Of a stretch of DNA of 64,000 bases, positions 37,101 through 49,300 are shown piece by piece. Position 1 is the first letter of the stretch, and each line of letters begins with the position of its first letter. The notes under the pieces were generated by a model, which was not told where the DNA came from, searched no databases, and saw only the letters and a list, made by a program, of their open reading frames with translations. The position numbers and the translations under genes were made by a program. The DNA comes from Oegoconia quadripuncta (taxonomy: Eukaryota; Arthropoda; Insecta; Lepidoptera; Autostichidae). Location: the NCBI GenBank assembly GCA_949316235.1, contig OX438753.1, forward strand, positions 18,148,496 through 18,212,495, read 5' to 3'.

Positions 37101-40100
37101 GAAAATAAGGATTTCCTCAAGATCATCGGGCTGTTAAAATGAGTATTCTTAACGTAACAGATGCTCCCATCTATGATAATTCCATAGAAAGCTATGAGTT
37201 TCATTCCTACAAACCTTATGTGACAAGTTTTGGTCTAAATGATGAGATACGTATACCAATTAATCAACAAGACCTGTACGTTTTACCGTCAGCTAGTTCG
37301 CTATACATAGAAGGTTATGTTAAGATTATTAATAGGGAAACTAAAGCTCAAGCATCTGAGTTTTATTTTACCAATAATCCGATTTTATATTTATTTCAAG
37401 ACATTCGCTATGAACTTAACGGAGTAGAAATTGATAAAATTAAAAATGCAGGTATTACAACGACTATGAAATCTCTCTTATCTATGAATGAAGGCGATTC
37501 GAAAATGTCTCAAAGCTGGGGATGGAATATCGATGGGACAAAAAACAATGGAGGATATTTTTCAGGTTCCATACCACTCAACAAAATGTTTGGCTTTGCA
37601 GAAGATTATAACAAAATTATAATAAACTCTAAACATGAACTTATTCTACTTCGAAGCAATACAAATGTAAATGCGGTTAAACTCGCACCTCAAGAATTCA
37701 TTGAAAAAGTTGAAATCAGTAAAATTGTGTGGCGTGTACCTCACATTAAAGTCAACGATCGAGAAAGAGTTAACTTACTCCGTCATTTAGAAAAAGATCG
37801 TTCATTAAATCTTATTTTTAGGAACTGGGATCTATATGAGTACCCAATACTTCCTAAAACTTCAAAGCATACATGGTCTATAAAAACATCCTCTCAGATA
37901 GAAAAACCAAGATATGTCATTTTAGGACTCCAAACTGATCGTAAGAATCATGTCAATAGAAATATGACGCAATTCGATCATTGTAATTTGAGAAATATTA
38001 AAGTGTTTCTTAATTCTACTTATTTTCCCTATGAAAATTTCAATTTGAGTTTTGATAATAATAATTATTCTTTATTATATGAACAGTATACAAAATTTCA
38101 ACAGTCTTACCATGGACGTCGTCCAGACCCGTTGTTAAACTTTGAAGATTTTAAAATTAAAGCACCTCTATTTGTGATAGATTGCTCTCGCCAAGTGGAA
38201 AACTTGAAGTCAGGCGGTCCCGTGGATGTTCGAATTGAATTAGAAACTGATACATTAATTCCTGACCAAACGTCTGCCTACTGTTTGATATTAAACGACT
38301 GCATTTTTGAATACAAGCCCTTGACTAGTATTGTAAAGAAAATATCATGAATGCAAATGATATATTCGTTGATGTTCAAGGTTTTAAGGACATGAATAAT
38401 GACTTCATCATTAAGGAATTGAGTTTGGCAAATGCAGATTCTAGTGAGGTGTTTCTAATTAAACCTCCTTATACATATTCCAGTTTATCAAATAATGAAC
38501 GTAAACAAGTTTCTTGGATTGAACGAAATAGAGGTATATATTGGAATCAAGGATTTATCGATTACAGAGAATTTAAACGAATTGCTGAAGAACTTTTAGA
38601 AAACAAAAATATATTTGTGAAAGGATTAGAAAAGTTAAGTGGATAAACGAACTATGCAATAAGTGTAGTGTAGTAGATATTGGAGAAAAAGGTTGTCCTA
38701 ATTTTTTTACATTGCATGAAAAATATTGTAAAGGTAAATCTCTAAATTGTAGTTTTCATAAAAAAGCGTGTGCTTTAAAAAATGTAATCTGTATTCGGAA
38801 ATGGTTTTACGAAAACAACATGTATCTTTTTAATTTAAATAAATGATTTGTGACTACATAATAAAATCTTTTATTATTTTTTTAACTACACACACTCTTC
38901 AAGAAAGCTACAGTAATAGTAAAAAGAAACAAAGTTATTCTGTTTTAGTTAAATGAGTAATTTATTTAAAAATAATTTAAACAAAATTTAAATTTAAATT
39001 AAAACTACTTATAAAATAAATATTTAAAATTATTGAAATAAAAAGTATTACAATAATAAATTTAAGGTACAAACCAGGATTATGGTTTAAAAACTGTAGT
39101 AGCTATTGCACAATTTTTTTGAAATATTGCTAACTAGACGTTCCGTTTGGTCCATAACGTCATCACACACATCTTTTACAACATAATGTGCACATAATAA
39201 AATATTTTTTTCATTTTCACTCTCACTATCACTTTCACTTGAGTTTTGCAAGTCCAATATTTTAATCTTAATAAGCCTTATTCCTTTGCTCGGTTCTCTG
39301 GTGAGGACAAACGAAGTCTCTCGACGAGATTTCTTTGTGACGTTCGAACTGCTAGCCCCCTTTTTGCTTGGTTTTGTCTTCTTTTGTGTTCTATTTTTGT
39401 GTGCTGAATTTTGAGTTGAGCACTGCACGTTCGGAAAGTCTTCAGAAAATCCATCCAACAGATCTTGGTGATGTCCGTATAGAAACACGGGAGAGTATGA
39501 CAGCTCTCTAGGTTCGGCGTCAACTGGTACAGCAGTAACATCGGCGTCTCGAATGTTATTCTGTAACAAGAAATTTCATTATTGGAAAGAAAATAACACA
39601 ATTGGTATAGGTATACAATAAAAGAAATATTTAATTTAACTTACCATTGTAAATTAGGTGATAATTTATTTCAAAAGCAGGAAGATGCAAATTGTCTGTA
39701 GCGTTGTACAAACTAATGATGAGTGACGATTGGAAGAGGTGTATGCGTGATACAATGAACCGCTCCCTCACCTCGTACCCCTGCGCTGCGCGCCCGAGCA
39801 CGTAGATCACATACTTAGCTCTCCCGCTTTTACCACCGCAAGTTTACACCTGTTCCATTCGCACCCAGCATTTTTGTACAAGTACAAATTGCGCAATAGC
39901 TATTTGCAACATGTTTAAACTTGTCATAACCATTTCAAAACATACAGGATACCTTGGATTAATTAAATGAAACTTGGTTTAGAATATATACGATTTTTTA
40001 TTTTCTAAATATTAAAAACATTTTCAAATGGCACGTTAACTATTGTTATATATACAATATTATGTGTTACGATATAATAATTTGTTCACTCACAGTCCGA

Positions 40101-43100
40101 GTAACAATTTCGTGTATTAATATTTTGAATACATTTATTTAATCTTAATAGTTCGGAATATAGTTAGATACAGCAATGTTTATCTTCTAAATACTTAAAA
40201 CATTTTCAAATATCATGCTACAGTTATTTATATAATACTTATGTGTAGATGCATCATAAGAAATTATTTACTTACAGTCCGAATAACAATTTCGTTAATA
40301 TTTTGAATACATTTATTTATATCAATATTATAGTAAATTTAAACTAAATCCTAATAGTTCCATAAATCATACTTTTAGGCTGTACAACCAAAAATATCTT
40401 TATGACCCCAAGCAATTGTAGACACTTTGTTGGATTCCAACAATCGCTTATCGTCGTTGCTCGAAAGGGCTATTTTATTTACAGTCTGAGTAAAAATTTC
40501 ATGTTTTATTGTTTTGAAAAGTACATTCTTTTTACGAATAACATCACAATGGTACAACACATGTTTATAGTCTGAAAGACTTAAACCTTTAATTACATTT
40601 CTTTTTGTACCTTTTGCCTTTTTTATCGTTCTATCTAAGGTCTTAACACAGTAAAGTTTTGACCTGAGTCCTACAAATTCTTTAATAATCTTACCACCCA
40701 TTTCATCCTTCAATAGTCCAGGTATCTTTTTATTTATGATAGGTAAACCAAACTCATTGCTCGGATCGTAGTTGCTAGTGTCAAAATATTTCAAAAAATT
40801 TACTTTACAATCTTCGTAAAAATCATCAGTTTGTACAGTGTATACAAAGCTATCGGTATCCGTATAGCATAACTCAATCCGATTTTCATAAAATGGCTTC
40901 ATTATAGAGTAGTGGAAATCGTACATGTGACTTTTTGACAATTCCAGTACAGCAAATCCAATGTAGATTGGCTTATCAAGCACAATCCGCGAACGTTTCA
41001 TTTGTATGGCTACTAGATCATCAGAAAGTATTGAAACACTATGGAAATTTGGACTAGCTATCAACTTTTCTGCACCAGTACATTTTTTAGTCTGATTATT
41101 CGTGTCTGACCACATATTGACCAATCTTACATCCACCCGTTGTTCTGTATTTTCCAAGGTTTTTCCAAATATGCTGTTGTTTAACAATTTGAAAAAATCT
41201 TGTTCAAAAGTAGATTTAGCTTTTTGACGTAGCTCTGTGTTGAGATCTATGTACTTTTTCAGAAAATTGCTTTGCTTAAACGTGACAGCTCTATGAATTT
41301 TTTTCAACAACAAACCATGTTCCAAACATTTTTTTAAGTGTACGTAATGTATTACATAGTGGTATTTATCATACAAGTTAGGTATTAGTTTTTTAGTTTT
41401 TCCTTTAGGTGACACGATTTTATCCGGACAGAATGGAAAATCGTTATGTTCGCTGTGTAAATTGGAAGGATAAGATAAATCTACTTCAAGAATGAAACCA
41501 TTTTCCGCATCGTCCGCAACGTTTGTAATATTTGCCTCCAAAGATATTATCTCAGAGTTATTTAAAAATCTAAAGTTTGAATAAGGTAATGTGTGACACA
41601 TACTGTATCCATACAAATTATTACAATCTAAATAAACAATATAAGAACTTGGTTCAGTTGGGTCAAAGGTTTCCAAATATCTATGGTTTGCTTTAGCGTG
41701 CCGTTTAGAACACATGCACACACCACCTCGAATACCTTGTTGTATCATTCGGAAAATTTCTATATCGCTTATAAGTTCTAAACGAACGCGGGTTTTCAGA
41801 AGCATTGCATCAAATGAAAGACTCGGTGCAGTAAGATAAAATGCAGGATCGAGTTGGTAATACTGTTTGCATGTTAATCTATAGTTTTCATAGATATCTG
41901 TCAACAAAAGAACGTCTGTCTCAAGATACAAATCGGTGTATTCACCCATATTTATCAAAGAAAATTCTGACCATACCGCCTGAGCATGCTCGTAATCACC
42001 ATCCGTGATCGGATCATTGGTTAGCGAATTATAAAAACTATCTTTTGAAGGTAAACACGTGTCGTTATACCGTTCCCAATTGCACATGTAATCATATGGA
42101 TATACGCCCTTCCGAGTAAGCAGATTGAAGAGCTTTTCATCAGGATAGTAAGATCGCAAATATCTAAAATCATCCTTCTTCATTGTTGAAGCTAACTTTT
42201 CTAAACTAGTGCCTAAAAACTTAAAAGAATCTACAAATCGTATTTGGAAGTGCTTTTCCGCAGTAATCGGAATAAATTTTGTGAAAGAAATATAATTTTC
42301 TTTTGTTTTAGGTATGACTTTGATAGGTCCAGGAGCTTTACCTAATTCTTTTATGAAAAGATGACAATCATATCCCGTGAGATTATGGAAGAATACAGGC
42401 AAAAACTTTGGCGCTTTAAATTGCAAATTACAACGGCTGTGAGCTGCACCACGGTATCTACCAGTCATGTGACAATGGTCTCTCACTTTATCTAATACTA
42501 GAAGACGATCGCATATGTGACACGTTTCGGCATTTTCATAGTTGCGAGCGTCACACTCTGTGAAAACCATGGACACACTCTGATTTAATATTGTGTCAAT
42601 TCTCTTTGCATCGTCGTAAATTGATTCAATAAACTTTTGTACGCAATCTCTACCTCGATATAAAGATATATGATTGTACCGTTCATCTACAGTACAAACA
42701 ATGTGATAAGCAAAAGCAATTGGTACGTGTCGCTGTTGAGTTATCGTGCTCGACTTAAGAGGATCGGGTTCGCATGTGTCGTATCGTTCAAGCATGGCTT
42801 CAAAGTCTGCATAAACAACAAAAGGGATATTTTGCTTTCTGTTATAATTTTCAAACTCTATAAAAGAACCTTTCGGCGGTAACACGGTAGCCACACCTCC
42901 ACAACTATGAGAATTTAACAGACCATTTGAATCGAAAAATAGGAGACAGTGTTCACAAAAGTGCAATTTTTTATGATGTTTAGAAATTTGGTTTCCAACG
43001 AGGCGTGACAAATCTTTAATCAAACAGTAATGTGAAATATCGCCTTCTTCTAGATAAAGTATATGAATTACTTTTTTGTTCAATGGTTCTGATTTGTAAA

Positions 43101-46100
43101 GCGGCCCAACAACTATTTTTTTATCTTGTAAACCGTAAACAAAAATACATAACTGCGGGTTGTTGACTTCAAACCGAGCGATATCCGAAAAACTCATTGG
43201 AAACTTTAAATCGTTCACGTTCAACACGTCTTCGAATTTGGGATAAGATGATACTCTGTCAGGGTGACGCTTAGCCGGATACAAAGCAGCTGTTACTGAC
43301 CATAAAAAGCAAAAATCGTCACGATTCTTTATGTTTACACACGCTTTTTTGGACTTGATCGCAGCAGGCAGCTCGATGAAACTTGAACCGCGCAAGGGCT
43401 GGTATTTATTAATGTTAACCTCTAAATGAGAATTATGTAAAAATGTAAAACCACTGTCGCGCTGTTGAAATTCACTTATTTTTTTCATTAAATAATCTTT
43501 AACTTCACACATTAATGTATCATGATCGTAATTTTGATGAATAGTATAGTTTTTCGTGTTAAATGATTTCATCTCTTGGGAATCATTTTTAACCAAAAGA
43601 AAGAGAGCGAAAAATTCAAAATTGATCTTAACACAGTAATTTTGCTTTAAAGACAAATCAATTAATGTTTTAGTTTTGTTTTGTATGTCGTCAAAAAACC
43701 TTTCCACGGAAGTTGAATCCAAAGAATCTGACGCAATTATTCTATATGAAGCTATCCGGTTGCGAAATGCGGTCTTTATAATTTCAATACCTTCGCTAAA
43801 AGGGGAAATATTTTTGTTTTTGTGGTTAATGCTTCGCAAATGACCTGCCCAATGATCACGATCAACGGCGATTTTACAAACGGTACAAAATGGCATTTTA
43901 TAAGTAGATGCTATTACTAACGTGTAAGTTATCTGGTACTAAATAATATTATGAATCTAGTATTAATTAATTAATTAAGTTGAATAGAGAAGCGGCACAG
44001 TGACAAATGAAAATGTTTTTAAATAGATACCTATATTATATATGTATTTGAAAATGGTGGTTAACCCTCATGATAATGTAGGTACCTATTTAAAAATCTT
44101 TTCACTAAAAAATACGGGCTCGCAGTCATTAAATAGCTCGTGACTCCGCTTCATAAAAGCTTGCAGCTTTTCCCACTGCGGAGTCCCCCTATTTAATTTG
44201 ACCTTTAACGTCACCTCCGCGTGTTTCCACCTCTGATCCGGGACTGCAGAGGTCGCCTCCTCCGTGTTGTATACACGCACTTCCAGGAAATATTCACCGC
44301 TTTGGTGAAAAGCTTCCCGGCGCACCCTCCCGCCAGGGACTCGGGTCGTTAAGTAAGTCTGAAGTACCTGCTTCGCCGTGGAAGACTTCGGCTTCGACGC
44401 CTCGGGCTCCAGGCCAAATAGCCCTCCGGAACTGAAACAATATTATATAGGTAAATAAACATCAAATATGTCCGCGTGGTGGCTCAGAGTAGAATAGCGC
44501 ACCAACCCATCACAAGTAAGGTGTTATAATCAGACTAATGATTGAGGTAGAATATTTACTACGTCCGCAGACATAGAAATGGGCAGCAGTATTTTATGAT
44601 TGAATTCAAACCCTGCTATCGATGTCGGACAGTGGTCTGATGTGGCCCGTTGAGTTAAATACATTGGCTATTTTTTAAATTTGATAGAGAAAGTGTAAGT
44701 TTTCCTTACCTTGTCAATGTCGAAGTCGAGGTCTCGGTAGCGTCGCCGGCGGTTGTGTCGCGACCACGGCAAGACTTCTTTTTGTTGGAACTGTAAAGTA
44801 AAGTTTAACCATAAACACACAATGTTGAAATATGTATGAGTGGAAATGTGTAGGTCTAATTTTTACCTATTTGATGCTGATAGCTCGGCAGGCGCGTTTC
44901 TTTTCACCGCTGCGGGTGCCTTCTTCTTCGGGGCCTTCTTCAGCACCGCTTTCGCAGGCGGTGAGGGCGGCGAGTCAGAGCTGTCCGACTCGATGAAAGT
45001 ATTATATTCAACGTCCGACCTGAAAATAGAAACAAAATTATTATAATAACATTTTAAATAAAATATATCAAATATTAGACCATAATTCAAGAATTATTTA
45101 TGATTATGTTTTATATTCAAATATACTTACTAACATTTTTTTTTAATTGGAGCGAAGATGGTGCCACAGTTGCAGATGATAGGTATCGTCACAGAAACAA
45201 TTGTAGAATGAATAAATTTTACTCAAATATTGTGTATTTATGGGTATCAACAATACAAAACTGCTACATACCTAACTACATTATTGATTCATTATCAAAT
45301 CAAACTTAATTCCTACGCAGGAAGAAATTTTAATAACAGCTAAGTAAAAGCACTTACGACCTATTGTACCGAGTCACTTGATCGCCTCAACTGTCCCACG
45401 ATGATTTGCTTAGTTGCAGTTATTTTTATAGGAAAATAAATATATGAGTGTATTTGTTTCGCGCAACGCGCTGCAGTTTCCACCGTATTTGTAAAATGAA
45501 ACCTGACTAAGCGATTGTATTATCAACTACGACGAAGTCAAACGAAAGGTAATGTGTTTCACAAGTTGTATGTACTCGTATGTTATTCTAAAACATTTTA
45601 ACCGAATTTAACAAATGAGATATCACTAATTCGTATAAAACCAAACGAAGATAGTTACGCGGAGTGTATACTTAAATTTACACTGCTGTATCATTGCTTA
45701 GTTCGGGAGTACTTCAATATGTTATCATCATCCGTTCCTAAACATCCCACTGTAAGGGGATGGAGGAGAGTATGGACCATAGTCCACCACGCTGATCCAG
45801 TGCGAGTTGGGTACTTCATAGTAACTTCGATTATTTCTAGAGAATTAAGAGTTTACGAGCAATCAGATAAACACACTTACCTAAGTTCAATTAAAAACTC
45901 ATTCGCACATAGGTAGGGGAATCGAACCCGAATCTCCCAAAGGACCCGCATTTCAATCACTGAGCCCATATGTTCAAATATCAAGAGTTATAATTAATTA
46001 TCAGACAAAATACCTTAATATCATAATCATAGGTCGATTATTTTTATCGAACATGTTTTGTGTATTTTCAGCACTTTCAAAATCAGATAAAGTCACGGCT

Positions 46101-46356
46101 GATAGCTAGTGAAGAAATAAATAATTTTCATTAAAATACAAGTAACTCGGGAGGTGACACTATAGCTAGCAATTCCACTTATCGGTCTTTTGTCAACTGT
46201 GCATAATTCAAGCTGCATTAAAACTTTAATTTGCGTCAATTCGTATATTATCTAGATAAAAGGTGTCTCACTAATGTTAATTCAATAGTACAATTCACAA
46301 GCAAATACATATATACATTCACGACTCTTATCCCAAATGGGGTGGTTACAAATATT

Positions 46357-46395
<39 letters not shown>

Positions 46396-49300
46396 CTATT
46401 TATAAATATTTCAATTTATTAACATAAGCTATAAACGTTTACAGACTTAAGAAGATATACGATATGTAAATGATAAAGGTGAGGCGACTCGCATTCTCAT
46501 TTTCATCGCAAGACCGAACTCGAGAAATAATAAAAACCGGCCAAGTGCGAGTCGGACTCGCACACTAAGGGTTCTCTACCATTATCTATAAAACGGCAAA
46601 AAATCACGCTTGTTGTATGGGAAGCCCCTTAAATATTTGTTTTATTTTAATTATTTATTTTTAAAGTGAATATAGAACTAAATATTTTGTGAATATTTCA
46701 AGCGTCTACCTGTTGCCGTTATCGACATATACAATATCGACCAAAAACGAGCAAAACAATCACTTTATTTATTCTGTTTGTTTAGTATTTGTTGTTATAG
46801 CGACACTAGAAATACATCATCTGTGAAAATTTCAACTGTCTATCACTGTTCATGAGATACAACAGAGTCTTAGTAATAGGGTCCCGTTTTACCCTTTGGG
46901 TACGGAACCCTAAAAATGGGTGGTGTACTTTGCGATCTATCTTTGTACCTACCTAGACATTATAACATTTGACGCTAAGGCATGCACGTATTTTGATTTA
47001 ACCAGCAACATAGCGAAACATGAGCAAGCGTCAGGTTGCAAACTTATTATAACAGCAGCAGTGTTGTCAGGTGCATGGCTTTCCTCTTTTCCCACGCTTT
47101 TGTTAAAACGGTTCTGCTTTCGATTATAGTATAACAATTCAAGATTTATGTATTAAATAATACGGTCTATAGTACTTAAGGTATATTCAATACCCTTAAT
47201 CAACGGTTATGGGTTCAATTCCTGGCAGGAGAAAATATTAATCAAAGGATATGTACCTATTAATTCTCATGATTTGGTTTATTGAAAGGTGATATTAACG
47301 ACGGCTTGCGTAGTGAGTACTATACTGTTTAAGAAACGAGCCGATGCGGGTTCGATTCCCGCTAGGGGTAAATTTTAAACGATGGTTAATTCATATAGTT
47401 CTTATGATTTGGCTTATTGGGGTGAGACTTTGACGACCGACTGGTAGTGTCCTGGTTTGAAACCAAAATACTGCGGGTTCGATTCTCGCTAGGGGCAAAT
47501 ATTTGTCAGATAAATACAAACATTAAGTGTCTAACGATGTTTACATATTTACATTAATATATTTTTATCCATTATCTAGTGTGTATAGCACCGGATTTGT
47601 TCATTTATTTATTTAAGTAATTAAATATTTGCGATGTGGTTTAGATTTGGGAGAGATTTCATTCGAAATGGACGTCATAAAGCGGTCTATAGAAACTTAT
47701 GTAGAAGTTGAGAAAATATGTGAAATATGTGAAATACAAGAGGCCTTAATCACCAAACACGGTTACTATACAATGTACGGGTTCCGATCATGTTTCTGGT
47801 GTTTGTTTAAATTGTGTCCTGATACGGCATGTATTAAATACTTGGAAGATTTAGATATTCGCACTCGTATGGCTGCAACTAATAAGCTTCATGAATATTA
47901 AAAGGTTATTTTAAGGTTCATACATTATAAAAAGGTCCTTTCAGGACCAACAAACTGTTCAATGTTTCCACGACAGATCATTTACAACTACAGGTGATTT
48001 ATATAGGAATTGTGATGGAGCGTTGATATAACAACAATTCTTTAAATTAGAATTGCACAGAGTGAGAGCGAACGATCATTCACCTCGTAAACTAATGGTG
48101 GGATAGAATGCACAATAGATCGAACGATATTATTGGGCATTCTAGGACACCAGAAGTGAAGGAGGCGAAGCAGGTGCGTAGCCGACTGAACGGATGGTGG
48201 TCTAGAATGCCCAATAATATCCTACTCACAACTATAAATTTCTTTATAATGGCAGAATATACAGAGCAATTTTTTTCATTTATTCTTTATTTAAAAAGAA
48301 ATGTTAATGTATCCAATGAGTTAATAGTGTTTACGTGACACGGCATTCCATACATACTTTTAATGTCAAAATCTTCCTCCCATGCCAGGACTGTCTAAAT
48401 TTTAAGAGGAGACGAATGTCCAGTAATGAATTTTATAACTTCAAGCTTGAAGCATTTATTTCTACGCAAGATATGTGTAATTGGTGAAGTGGATAGTGAC
48501 CTAGTCTGCGAAACCAACAGTTGCGGGTACAAATCCCTCGATAAGTAAATGTTTATGATCTATATCTATAATACAAGCTTTATATTATCCTTTCTTGACT
48601 GTCAATTTAAATGTACTGGAAATAATAAGGCTTACTGCACTTATTTGTCTGTCAGTATGTCCAAGCTATTACCGTATAGCGTAAGTTGTGGATGGTGGAT
48701 GACATATTTTTAACACTTACCATCATCCTTAGGCCCATGCATGGCCAAGAACGTCATTGGCGCTAGAATATTCTCGTTGTCTTTGATGTGTTCTATCTTG
48801 GCTTTGGACACCGACTTGAGGACCAGTGCGATGGCCGACCGGGAAAGGTCATCTTCTTTCGTCTCGTAGAGAGTCACTAGCTTCTTCATCAGTTTCTCTG
48901 CTGATTGGTACTGGAAGGGTTTGATTCTGTTATATTATTATAAAAAAATAACAAAATTTTATAAACTCTAGGCTTTTAATTTTGCTATACATTCATTTTG
49001 CTAAAAAGTAGGATGATTGCAAATCGTGCGGATATTCCGAGCTCAGAAATAATAGCTAATTACATAAACACTGCGGATGTGCTGATAACTTTTGATATCG
49101 ATAAGATTTCAACGCACACAACGTTGACAATTGCGAGTTTTGTATGAAGAATTTCATTGAGACTGGTTTCTTTCTCCATACAAACATTTTTATTTTTTTT
49201 TGGGAACGACAAATCCAAATTTAGCTAAACTTTGTGTGTTAATACACACAAAGTAACAATCCGATAATTCGGATAAAATGAAGCTAAGTACAGGCAGCGT

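Larger units (their letters stand above)
31015..48226. mobile_element. Maverick/Polinton (adintovirus-like) provirus, 17,212 bp, apparently complete
   Basis: Terminal inverted repeats (AGTAGG...CCTACT), a 6-bp target duplication, protein-primed PolB, chromodomain integrase, A32-type ATPase, adenain-type protease, and major and minor capsid genes together define the class. Structural genes run on the + strand from 31838 to 38646. PolB and two spliced genes run on the - strand from 45019 to 39087. The right 2.5 kb is largely repeats. The element lies in an ECM29 intron; its PolB is sense with respect to ECM29 and its capsid genes are antisense. Only one gene shows a clear break (38347-38846). 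Confidence 0.97.
47925..48226 (-). repeat. Right terminal inverted repeat
   Basis: Inverted partner of 31015-31445, about 300 nt, with an 8-nt insertion relative to the left copy after the hairpin. It contains an inward TATAAA at 47998-48003 (- strand). Confidence 0.93.

Noticed and set aside
42670..42882. + strand frame within the polymerase gene, and other frames opposite capsid genes
   Set aside because: Antisense shadows of well-supported genes; no independent features.
45120..45345. Upstream exon supplying the start of spliced cargo gene 2
   Set aside because: A TATA-headed segment with donor GTAAGTG exists, but the required phase meets a stop and no ATG; left unresolved.
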